This document shows positions 23,501 to 35,500 of a stretch of DNA of 64,000 bases, one piece after another. Under the pieces are notes generated by a model, which had not been told where the DNA came from, ran no database searches, and saw only the letters and a program-made list of their open reading frames with translations. A program made the translations under genes and the position numbers. Each line of letters opens with the position of its first letter. Within the stretch, counting starts at the first letter, position 1. Source of the DNA: Archivesica marissinica (taxonomy: Eukaryota; Mollusca; Bivalvia; Venerida; Vesicomyidae); contig CM026404.1 in assembly GCA_014843695.1 (NCBI GenBank), positions 83,569,787-83,633,786 of the forward strand. Reading direction: 5' to 3'.

Positions 23501-26500
23501 TACGCCCACTATTCCCTTCCAGTTATTCCAGTTCCCTTCCAGTTATTCCAGTTCCCTTCCAGTTATTCCTGTTCCCTTCCAGTTATTCCAGTTCCCTTCC
23601 AGTTATTCCAGTTCCCTTCCAGTTATTCCAGTTCCCTTCCAGTTATTCCTGTTCCCTTCCAGTTATTCCTGTTCCCTTCCAGTTATTCCTGTTCCCTTCC
23701 AGTTATTCCTGTTCCCTTCCAGTTATTCCTGTTCCCTTCCAGTTATTCCTGTTCCCTTCCAGTTATNNNNNNNNNNNNNNNNNNNNNNNNNNNNNNNNNN
23801 NNNNNNNNNNNNNNNNNNNNNNNNNNNNNNNNNNNNNNNNNNNNNNNNNNNNNNNNNNNNNNNNNNNNNNNNNNNNNNNNNNNNNNNNNNNNNNNNNNNN
23901 NNNNNNNNNNNNNNNNNNNNNNNNNNNNNNNNNNNNNNNNNNNNNNNNNNNNNNNNNNNNNNNNNNNNNNNNNNNNNNNNNNNNNNNNNNNNNNNNNNNN
24001 NNNNNNNNNNNNNNNNNNNNNNNNNNNNNNNNNNNNNNNNNNNNNNNNNNNNNNNNNNNNNNNNNNNNNNNNNNNNNNNNNNNNNNNNNNNNNNNNNNNN
24101 NNNNNNNNNNNNNNNNNNNNNNNNNNNNNNNNNNNNNNNNNNNNNNNNNNNNNNNNNNNNNNNNNNNNNNNNNNNNNNNNNNNNNNNNNNNNNNNNNNNN
24201 NNNNNNNNNNNNNNNNNNNNNNNNNNNNNNNNNNNNNNNNNNNNNNNNNNNNNNNNNNNNNNNNNNNNNNNNNNNNNNNNNNNNNNNNNNNNNNNNNNNN
24301 NNNNNNNNNNNNNNNNNNNNNNNNNNNNNNNNNNNNNNNNNNNNNNNNNNNNNNNNNNNNNNNNNNNNNNNNNNNNNNNNNNNNNNNNNNNNNNNNNNNN
24401 NNNNNNNNNNNNNNNNNNNNNNNNNNNNNNNNNNNNNNNNNNNNNNNNNNNNNNNNNNNNNNNNNNNNNNNNNNNNNNNNNNNNNNNNNNNNNNNNNNNN
24501 NNNNNNNNNNNNNNNNNNNNNNNNNNNNNNNNNNNNNNNNNNNNNNNNNNNNNNNNNNNNNNNNNNNNNNNNNNNNNNNNNNNNNNNNNNNNNNNNNNNN
24601 NNNNNNNNNNNNNNNNNNNNNNNNNNNNNNNNNNNNNNNNNNNNNNNNNNNNNNNNNNNNNNNNNNNNNNNNNNNNNNNNNNNNNNNNNNNNNNNNNNNN
24701 NNNNNNNNNNNNNNNNNNNNNNNNNNNNNNNNNNNNNNNNNNNNNNNNNNNNNNNNNNNNNNNNNNTCCCTTCCAGTTATTCCTGTTCCCTTCCAGTTAT
24801 TCCTGTTCCCTTCCAGTTATTCCTGTTCCCTTCCAGTTATTCCTGTTCCCTTCCAGTTATTCCTGTTCCCTTCCAGTTATTCCTGTTCCCTTCCAGTTAT
24901 TCCTGTTCCCTTCCAGTTATTCCTGTTCCCTTCCAGTTATTCCTGTTCCCTTCCAGTTATTCCTGTTCCCTTCCAGTTATTCCTGTTCCCTTCCAGTTAT
25001 TCCTGTTCCCTTCCAGTTATTCCTGTTCCCTTCCAGTTATTCCTGTTCCCTTCCAGTTATTCCTGTTCCCTTCCAGTTATTCCTGTTCCCTTCCAGTTAT
25101 TCCACAGTAACTGTTGGTTACTACTTCCCAATTTGTCATAAATCTGTTTTGTGTGAAACGAATGTTGTGCAAATTAAATTTCCTGGAATGTTGCGTTGTT
25201 GATGTGTTGGCTTCCTCACATCTATTTCAAGTAGGGTAAATAATTCTAGCAACGATATATCTGTGGCATGACTAAGCGAACAACTTTCTATTTCTCTCAG
25301 TTGAGTGTACAAGCAAGGGAACCAAGAGTGTCTCTTCTGCCCAGATATATATATACGTTTGCGCAATAACACTGCTATACATTTACTTGCAGCTTCCATA
25401 CACCTTGGCTTAATCATGACTTATTCCTTCTTTTTGCACGTTTTAAAGGTCATGCAAAAACTAATATGTCGGTAATTTGGTTGGATTACAAGATGTAGTA
25501 ACGTGTTTGTTTATTTCTCGGAATACATTTAATAACTCCTCATTCAGTCGATGAAGGAAAGCCTGGTTGGAGCTTCTAAATGTCAGGCAAAGCTCGATGA
25601 AGGCTGCCTGGTTGGAGCTTCTAAATGTCGGGCAAAGCTCGATGAAGGCCGCCTGGTTGGAGCTTCTAAATGTCGGTTAAAGCTCGATGAAGGCCGCCTG
25701 GTTGGAGCTTCCAAATGTCCGGCAAAGCTTGATGAAGGCCGCCTGGTTGGAGCTTCCAAATGTGGGTCAAAGCTCGATGAAGGCCGCCTGGTTGGAGCTT
25801 CCAAATGTCAGGCAAAGCTTGATGAAGGCTGCCTGGTTGGAGCTTCCAAATGTCAGGCAAAGCTTGATGAAGGCCGCCTGGTTGGGGCTTCCAAATGTCA
25901 GGCAAAGCTTGATGAAGGCCGCCTGGTTGGGGCTTCCAAATGTCAGGCAAAGCTTGATGAAGGCCGCCTTGTTGGAGCTTCCAAATGTCAGGCAAAGCTT
26001 GATGAAGGCCGCCTGGTTGGGGCTTCCAAATGTCGGGCAAAACTTGATGAAGGCCGCCTGGTTGGGGCTTCCAAATGTCGGGCAAAGCTTGATGAAGGCC
26101 GCCTGGTTGGGGCTTCCAAATGTCAGGCAAAGCTTGATGAAGGCCGCCTGGTTGGGGCTTCCAAATGTCAGCAAAGCTTGATGAAGGCCGCCTTGTTGAG
26201 CTTCCAAATGTCAGGCAAAGCTTGATGAAGGCCGCCTGGTTGGGGCTTCCAAATGTCGGGCAAAACTTGATGAAGGCCGCCTGGTTGGGGCTTCCAAATG
26301 TCGGGCAAAGCTTGATGAAGGCCGCCTGGTTGGGGCTTCCAAATGTCGGGCAAAGCTTGATGAAGGCCGCCTGGTTGGGGCTTCCAAATGTCTGGCAAAA
26401 CTTGATGAAGGCCGCCTGGTTGGAGCTTCCAATGTCGGGAACAGCTTGATGTAGGCCACCTGGTTGGAACTTCCAAATGTCGGGAACAGCTTGATGAAGG

Positions 26501-29500
26501 CCGCCTGGTTGGAGCTTCCAATGTTGGCATAAGCTTGATGAAGGCTGCCTGGTTAGAGCTTCCAAATGTTGGCATAAGCTTGATGAAGGCCGCCTGGTTG
26601 GAGTTTCCAAATGTCGGGCAAAGCTCTAAGGCCGCCTGGTTGGAGCTTCCAAATGTTGGGCAAAGCTCTATGAAGGCCGCCTGGTTGGAGCTTCCAAATG
26701 TTGGGCAAAGCTGTATGAAGGCCGCCTGGTTGGAGCTTCCAAATGTCGGGCAAAGCTCTAAGGCCGCCTGGTTGGAGCTTCCAAATGTCGGGCAAAGCTC
26801 TAAGGCCACCTGGTTGGAGCTTCCAAATGTCAGGCAAAGCTTGATGAAGGCCGCCTGGTTGGGGCTTCCAAATGTTGGGATAAGCTTAATGTAGGAAAGC
26901 CTACTTGTATAGACAGTAATTGTGACAATAAGTAAACAAGACGAGGCAATTAGGGATGTCATGTTACACGCGTGTAATAAAGCATGAATCTGTTCGATTT
27001 GTCAGATCTAAGATGACATGGGCCGTGAGGTGCGATTTGTCAGATCTAAGATGACATGGGCCGTGAGGTGAATTGTCAGATCTAAGATGACATGGGCGGT
27101 GAGGTGCGATTTGTCAGATCTAAGATGACATGGGCCGTGAGGTGAGATTTGTCAGATCTAAGATGACATGGGCCGTGAGGTGAGATTTGTCAGATCTAAG
27201 ATGACATGGGCCGTGAGGTGAGATTTGTCAGATCTAAGATGACATGGGCGGTGAGGTGCGATTTGTCAGATCTAAGATGACATGGGCCGTGAGGTGAGAT
27301 TTGTCAGATCTAAGATGACATGGCCGTGAGGTGAGATTTCCAACAATGTGCAGAAATTTGACATTTTTTCTTTCTTACTGTTACGCAATATTTAATATAT
27401 TATCGTTTTCATTAAACATTGGGCATGTTAATGTTGTACTAAACTATATAAAAGATAAACACATTGAAACGTTCTACAGACGGATCTATAGCTCAGTGGT
27501 AACACGCTGGACTGGTAATCCAGGGATCGCAGGTTCGATCCCCCGTCTGACCCTAATAAAATGAACAGTCTTTCAGATGGGACGTTAAACCGAGGTCTCG
27601 TGTCGGTACTTTACACCGTGCACGTAAAAGAACCAGAGGATACTCTGGAATGGGTCTCTGTCTGTATCATGCACTATCCTCCAAAATCTAAAATGACTAA
27701 TATCTTCAGGAGGCGTCGCTCAAATGGGCAACCGGTAGCGACGATAAATAAACGTAAAATAAAAAAATGAAAAACGACGTCAATAACATCAAAACAACAG
27801 TTTGAAATAGTTATTCATAATTTCTACAATGTGACCCTAATTGAGAATAAGCAGGAGACTTGTTTGATGTCTGTTTCAATCATGTTTGTCGCAATGACGT
27901 CGGTGGCCTCTGTGGCGGAGTGGTAATGGTCGATGACTTCAAATCGCTTGTCCCTCACCGCTGTATGTTTGAATCCCACTGTGGGTGTCAAATTCATTCA
28001 AGTGAGGAGACTATCCAGCTGGCTTGTGATAGGTCAGTGGTTCTATCCGGGTGCCAGTTCGTGCTTGAAATACTGTTCGGAGGGGCACCCAAAGTCATCC
28101 TCCACCAATAGTAGCTGGATAGTTGCCATAATAGTTTGTGAGACTTGGCTTCAAAAATAAACAATCAAAGAAACAAACATCAATGAAGTCAATTTCTGCA
28201 CATTGTTGTAAATTGTGCGACTTGAGCCAATTATGTAAGATAAGTAGGGATGGCAACGAATGTTCGAATATTCGAATATTCGTTCGAACGTCCGAATATT
28301 CGAATATTAACACCATATTCGAATATTAAAAAAAAATTCAAATCAAATTTTAATCAATTGCAGTTAAATCATAACTTAAAAGGATATATATGTTTGTTTA
28401 AATTTCAATCAATTAAGTTTCGAAAACAAAGAATGACCCAATGCGTGCCCGAAGGTGCGAAATGTCATCGCGATTTGGCTCCAAATAACAAAGGAGGGTG
28501 ATGACATGTTGTTCACACCTTACAGGGGTCACTAAGTGATTAATGCAGTCTATTTGACGGGACACAAACTGAGAAGCATTTGTTTTACAGGTACTAACTG
28601 TAGTGGAAATCGAAAGTTGGAGAAATTTGCGAATATTCGAATATTCGTTCGGAAGATCATCCGAATATTCGAATATCACAATCACCATTCGTTGCCATCC
28701 CTAAAGATAAGTGCAAGGGAGTGTTGCGCTGAATACATACTTAACCCTTTTCCCGCTGAGTAAATAAAATCACATTTGCAAACAACATAGATCCAGATCA
28801 GCCGTGGTGTAGCGCCACATCTGATCAGGATCTATGTTGTTTGCCCTTCAGCCAAGTGTTTAAGCTCCACTATCCGAATAGCAAACAGCATAGAGCCTGA
28901 TCAGATGGCACGTTTTGTGCCATGTCATCTGGATCTATACTGTTTGCAAAAGTGATTTTATTTGTCACTAGCATGGCAAAGGGTTAATTTAATTTGGTTC
29001 GGAAACTATACTGAGTCAAAAAAGAAACGATACCAAACTAAAAATGACGTAAAACGGATAAAACCATAGAAAGGTTTAATATATTATTACGTATCAGTAC
29101 CGGGTATCTTATTGCAACGTCAGCCAACCATAAACACAGGTAAATAAACACCCGATAATCCTGGAACGCCGAATTTCCGATTTGCACGTGCTCCTCAACA
29201 AAGACAACTTCCTGCACATGTACAAATCGGAAAACCGGTTTATTGTACTGGTATTGCATTATCATCGAGGAAAAACACCTTACATACCCATTGTTACCTC
29301 TAACAAAATGCCTAGGCTAAACCGCAATCAGAGAATGCGTGCCATTGGCATGATTGACGGCGGTTTACGTCAGCGTGACGTCGCAAATCGACTCGGGGGT
29401 TACGCGGATCACGATAACACGTCTACTTCGACGTTATCGAACACATGGATCGGTGGACGACCGTCCAAGATCTGGTCAACCACGTGTGACGACGCGTGAA

Positions 29501-32500
29501 CAGGACCGTCACATTCGGACGTCACATTTACGTGACCGGTTCCTACCTGCTAAGCACACAGCTGCCCCGTTACTCCTGGGATGACCAACAATCGCATCAG
29601 TGCACAAACAGTCAGGAACCGGCTCGGTGAACGTGGCATTCGTGCCATATGTTGGACCCATCCTGACACGACGTCACCGTGACGTACGGCTGGAATGGAC
29701 GACGGAACGTGCTCGCTGGACTCGGTTACAGTGGAATTCGGTGATGAATCGCGGTTCTGTTTACGTCGAGCGGATGGCAGAGAGCGGGTATATCGCAGAC
29801 GCGGTGAACGTTACGCCGACGCATGTGTACGTCAGGTCGATCTGTTCGGGGGCGGAAGCGTTATGGCGTGGGGCGGTATCACCTTCGGCAGTCGCACTGA
29901 ACTGTTAGTGGTGGACGGGAACCTAAACGCCCAGCGGTACTGTGATGAGATCCTTGCGCCAGTTGTTGTGCCGTTCTTTAACGTCAACAGAAACGTCACA
30001 CTGTTCCAACAGGACAACGCCAGGTGTCATACTGCTCTGATTTCCACCACATTATTGGAGCAGAACAATATTGAAACCCTGCCGTGGCCTGCTTTGTCAC
30101 CAGACTTGTCACCCATAGAACATTTGTGGGATACGTTAGACCGCCGCGTCCGACGACGTCAGCCGGTAACGTTAAACCAACTGAGGGATGTTTTGCATCA
30201 GGAGTGGACAAATATTGACCAGCAAGAGATTCAGACACTCTTCCATTCGATGCAACGGCGGTGCATTGCAGTGAGAGACGCAAATGGTGCCCATACTCGG
30301 TATTATCGTCTGTGTGAAAACTCCATTAGACCCCTGTCCGACGAATTACGTCATCACGCAGCAGACAGTTTCGGAGGCTCATTATGCTTTATGTGCTCCT
30401 CTTTCAAACATGTTGGACTATCATCTTATGAATTCTCAAAGAATTTTCTTAATAAATGTTGAAATTATAGACACATAAACACCAGGTATCGTTTCTTTTT
30501 TGACTCGGTATATATCGAACTGTCAATCGCAAAATAAAATGTTTGATACTCCAACTAGCTAACCTAAAAATCTAATTGGCTGCCAATATTATGACATGTG
30601 ATCCTCGGTATTTCAGAGAGATGGATGAAGGAACATCATTGGTCGATCAGGTAAGCCACAAACATTTCTGCTCTTTTATTCCATATTATTTTATGCTTTA
30701 TTAGACATCTTTACTACTGTCCATTCATACAACAGTTCGTCCATTCATACAACAGTTTGTCCATTCATACAACAGTTCGTCCATTCATACAACAGTTCAT
30801 CCATTCATGCAACAGTTCGTCCATTCATACAACAGTTTGTCCATTCATACAACAGTTTGTCCATTCATACAACAGTTCATCCATTCATACAACAGTTCGT
30901 CCATTCATACAACAGTTCGTCCATTCATACAACAGTTTGTCCATTCATACAACAGTTCGTCCATTCATACAACAGTTTGTCCATTCATACAACAGTTCGT
31001 CCATTCATACAACAGTTCGTCCATTCATACCACATTCTCCATTCATAACATTCTCCCACAACAGCGTCCATTCATACAACAGTTCGTCCATTCATACAAC
31101 AGTTCGTCCATTCATACAACAGTTCGTCCATTCATACAACAGTTCGTCCCATGCAACAGTTCGTCCATTCATACAACAGTTTGTCCATTCATACAACAGT
31201 TCGTCCATTCATGCAACAGTTCGTCCATTCATACAACAGTTTGTCCATTCATACAACAGTTCGTCCATTCATACAACAGTTCGTCCCATGCAACAGTTCG
31301 TCCATTCATACAACAGTTCGTCCATTCATACAACAGATCGTCCATTCATGCAACAGTTTGATGTATCTTCAGGAAATAAGTACAGCATAATATTTTCCGG
31401 AGTATTTATGAACTTGGGTACTTGTAAAATGTAGTAGGGCAAGAACCACCTCACTATCTGTATGATATTTATATACTGATAAAGTTCCAGGCAGCTGAAA
31501 AAGTTGATAAGTAAAATTAATTAAGATTAAAATGTATTGTTTATTTTTTATGTTATTTTATTTAAAATGTAGTAGGAATGTAGAGCACCTGTACGTGACC
31601 TTGTGCGGGTCAGTCAGTCAGACGTAAGTTGCTTGCATGACACAGTTAGCTATGTCAGGGTCTCAAAGCTCATCTAGATGTATTGAACTGGACATGTCAA
31701 CACAGGCAATTAGTAAAATACTGTAAGCAGGTCTTATCCCAAAATTCTATATAAACTTTTCTCAATCCCAGAATTCCCAAATTTCTGTAAATATCACTTA
31801 ATCCCAAATTTCGGTAAATATCACTAATCCCAAATTTTGGTAAATATCATTTAATCCCAAATTTCGGTAAATATCACTTAATCCCAAATTTCGGTAAATA
31901 TCACTTAATCCCAAATTTCGGTAAATATCACTTAATCCCAAATTTTGGTAAATATCACTTAATCCCAAATTTCGGTAAATATCACTTAATCCCAAATGTA
32001 CGTAAATATCACTTAATCCCAAATTTCAGTAAATATCACTTAATCCCAGATGTACGTAAATATCACTTAATCCCAAATTTCAGTAAATATCACTTAATCC
32101 CAGATGTATGTAAATATCACTTAATCCCAAATTTCAGTAAATATCACTTAATCCCAGATGTACGTAAATATCACTTAATCCCAAATTTCAGTAAATATCA
32201 CTTACATGTATTCCAAAATTTCTATAGATATCATGCACGTATTACCAAATTTGTGTAAATATCTTTTGTTCCCAAAAGGTGGCTTATATCACAAAAAATA
32301 TGTAAAGATCACTTATTCCCAGAATTCTGTAAAGATTACGTAATCCTATAATTCTGTAAAGAGCACTTATTCCCAGAATTCTGTTATCCCTTGTGTACAT
32401 ATGTAGTTGTATATATATCTTCAGTTAGCTGTGTATTTGCTTCAACAATTATTTTTGTTAGTGTCCATCCATACCATGCAAATATTTCTTTTCTACCCAG

Positions 32501-35500
32501 CATCATCAGCGTGGAGAACAGTATGGCAGTGCACCTGAGCAAAGTGACCCCTATGCTGGGAGGGACCCACCCCCTCTGGGTTTTGATCTCATAACTAAAA
32601 CTGATTATAAACGTGCCGAACCACCATTGCCTGACTATTTAAATTTTGGTCCACAACCTCCTTCTGGTCCTTACGGTGTACCTCCTGGAAATCAAGGCTA
32701 CCAACCCAGCCCCTATGACCAGGGTCAGGGGTATGGTCCACCAGGTTCATACAATCCCGGGTACCAGCAGCCCATGCCCGGTGCTCAGTATAATACTTAT
32801 CCAAATACAGCAGGGTACCAGCAGCCTCCTTCAACACAACCAAATCAGTATTTTCCAAACCCCGCCTTTGATGTAGGGTACCAGCCAAATCCTTATGGCC
32901 AGTCCCAACCTGGTGGAGCAGGGTACCAAACTAGTCCCTATCAACAGCCACCTCAGCAACTGGGATTTGGTGCCCCTCCGGGTCAGTATCCAGCACCCAC
33001 AGGGTACAACCCCAGTAGTCAGCCATACGGGGGGTGGCAAGGTGGGGATCCTAGTCAATACAACCAGCCCCCCTCTGGCCCCAGTTATCCGTATGGTCAG
33101 GGCGAGGGTATGGAACGTGCTCAGCATGGCTCCATGTTGTCTGCAGAACCTGTAAGTACTTGACATGTCACCATGGTAACTGACAGGTCATGTGATTGCC
33201 AGCTGAACGTCTACTGCTGTGATTTAGTTCCGTCATTAATGTTTCAAGACAGATTTGTGACTAATCCAATAGGTCTGAAAACATGCATGAGCAGGTTGCT
33301 TTTAGATTTTTGATACATGTATTTTAATACGCTATTCAATAACTGCTTCATTCAGCTTTCTTACAAGGCCTGTGTGTCTTATACTGTCGCATTTGTCTTG
33401 AAGCAGTTTCTAGATTATGTATCTATTAACCCATTCAACACCAAGTAACTGACAGAACTGGTGCATGGTATTTTTAGACCAATAAATTAATAAGAAAATT
33501 ACACTTTGGACCAGTTCATTTATCAAAATGGGTAATTTTGTCTAAAAATAGTAATATTACTGGCAAAAAGTGCAGATCGTGAGGAGATGGCTTATCACGA
33601 GCCGTCTCATCTGGATCTACACTTTTTGGCTCATCTAGATCTACACTTTTTTGTAAGCCTATTTAGAGATCTGTAGTGTTGAAAGGGTTAATGATCTTGT
33701 TTCTGGGGGTTTCTGTATTTCAGAAGTTTGATACAACAATATGTTGTTATGAACGTACATAGTTGTATGCTGCATACACTATTATGCACGGTTCAGTGTT
33801 ATTTACATTGCGAAAACATTCCATTAACATGTTGGTTGGTGGGGGGGGGGGTTCAGACTTGTTCCTGCTTTGTTATTGTTTCTTCTGCTCTAGCGGAATT
33901 CACTTTTCCAACTGTGACAATGACCAAGTACTCAAAGATGTCGTTAATAATTCTTTCAAATCCTCTTTGTAGAGGTTGTTCCCTCCTTGTCCCACAAATA
34001 TGACCCACTCCATAGTCCATACAGTGATATCTTGAACTTGTCCGAAACGAATTGTTTTTCGCTTCATTATTTCTCAAATTTCATCGACATCTGATAATAC
34101 TTCTCAACCTCCACAATATGCCCCCCCCCCCACCTAAGTTCTAGTAAAAATATAAACTTGAAATTACGGTTTTGAAAAAAGATGACCTTGAAATTATCGT
34201 CTATCAGATGTCTATCACCAGTAACCTTCAACTTGAATAAAAGAATTGTTCTGATTGGAATAACCCAATTCTTATTGAGCTGAGGTGAGACATGTTTGGG
34301 TGAGACACTCGTTAAGGTGAATAGCCCCTTTTGGGTGTGACTCCCTTGTGGCGAGATGCGGGAAATGGTCTTGTGTTATATCTCGGCTCTTTCTCTTCTG
34401 TGTGTTTTGTTTTCGGTTGAATTCACCAGAGTTTTGTTTTGAGTTCCGCTTCAATTCACTCTTACACATCTGCATGTTTGGTACTATCCTCTCCATTATT
34501 GAGATCTTTACAGACTTAAACACTTTACTCTTCAGGATTTACAAGACATAAAAAGTAGTTCTTAGAAACAAGTACTTACTTGCGATGTTCAAGTTTTGTT
34601 AGCTTTAAAGTCTATCTTCCTCTAATGTAGAAACCCCTCGCGGAGATGTAGACAAGTCGGTCGGTGTAAGTACCGGTACATACTATTTTCTTGGAACATT
34701 ATTTTTTATTTTTTGTGTGTCCACGTGGATAATTATTGGTTATATCAGTACATAAGCATATGTTGTATAAAGGGAGATTATCATGTTTGCATGAAATGGA
34801 TAATCGGTGTTTAATTACAGCAGGTTAAAGTCCCAGAATTCCTTTTCTCATCAAGTGGAATAATAAAGCTACAAGTCGGATGCAAATTTAACCTCGTGTA
34901 TCTACGGATATATATTTATATAATCATCAATATCTCTGCCATTGGCTGTTTACTGCAATGCTAACACTAGCATAAGTTTGCATCTGAACTAGATATATAG
35001 CGTTTGGTTTTCCTCTTGAAGATAATAGAGCATTATGGGACTATTTCTAAACCCCTAGGAGGTCAGCCCTTTTTCATAATATTTTTGGCGCTAGATAATT
35101 TCCTGTAGTTCTGTAATGATAATATCTGTACGGTATCATGATTAATAATACACCCATAACACTGTGTGAGAATGACAAATATATATATATATATAAGAGT
35201 ATGTATTTGGCTGTATTTGCATGAGGTACATATAGTGCATTGCAATTGTTTGTATATTCATGTTATATAATGCTACTTGTACGATTATTAAGCTCCCAGC
35301 TGTCCTGTACACTCGACGGCACCAGGACATTCCTAAGGGAACTGGTATGAAAATGCCACCACGCGCTCTCAAGAGTCTTGTCTACTAGTCTTGGTGACAT
35401 ATTCGTAGCATATAATGTAGCGGGCGTGGCCTCTGCTCCACCCCAAAGGGCCACAGGACAGGTAGACATTGATCCCCGAGTGTTAATAGATGTCATTTTC

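Noticed and set aside
23493..25202. 569-codon open frame across the gap
   Set aside because: Two thirds is N and the rest is a 20-bp repeat.
25551..26962. Overlapping long open frames on both strands ([15 protein letters not shown] type)
   Set aside because: 45-bp tandem repeat artefact: several frames are open at once on both strands, which real genes do not show.
33724..33762. Possible exon after ctgtatttcag
   Set aside because: No good donor before an in-frame TAG; the sequence does not resemble calpain.
34626..34661. Possible exon after ctaatgtag with gtgtaag donor
   Set aside because: Phase 0 is required after the linker exon and TAG occurs at the seventh codon. A diverged copy at 39272 lacks the splice signals, so it is a dispersed repeat.
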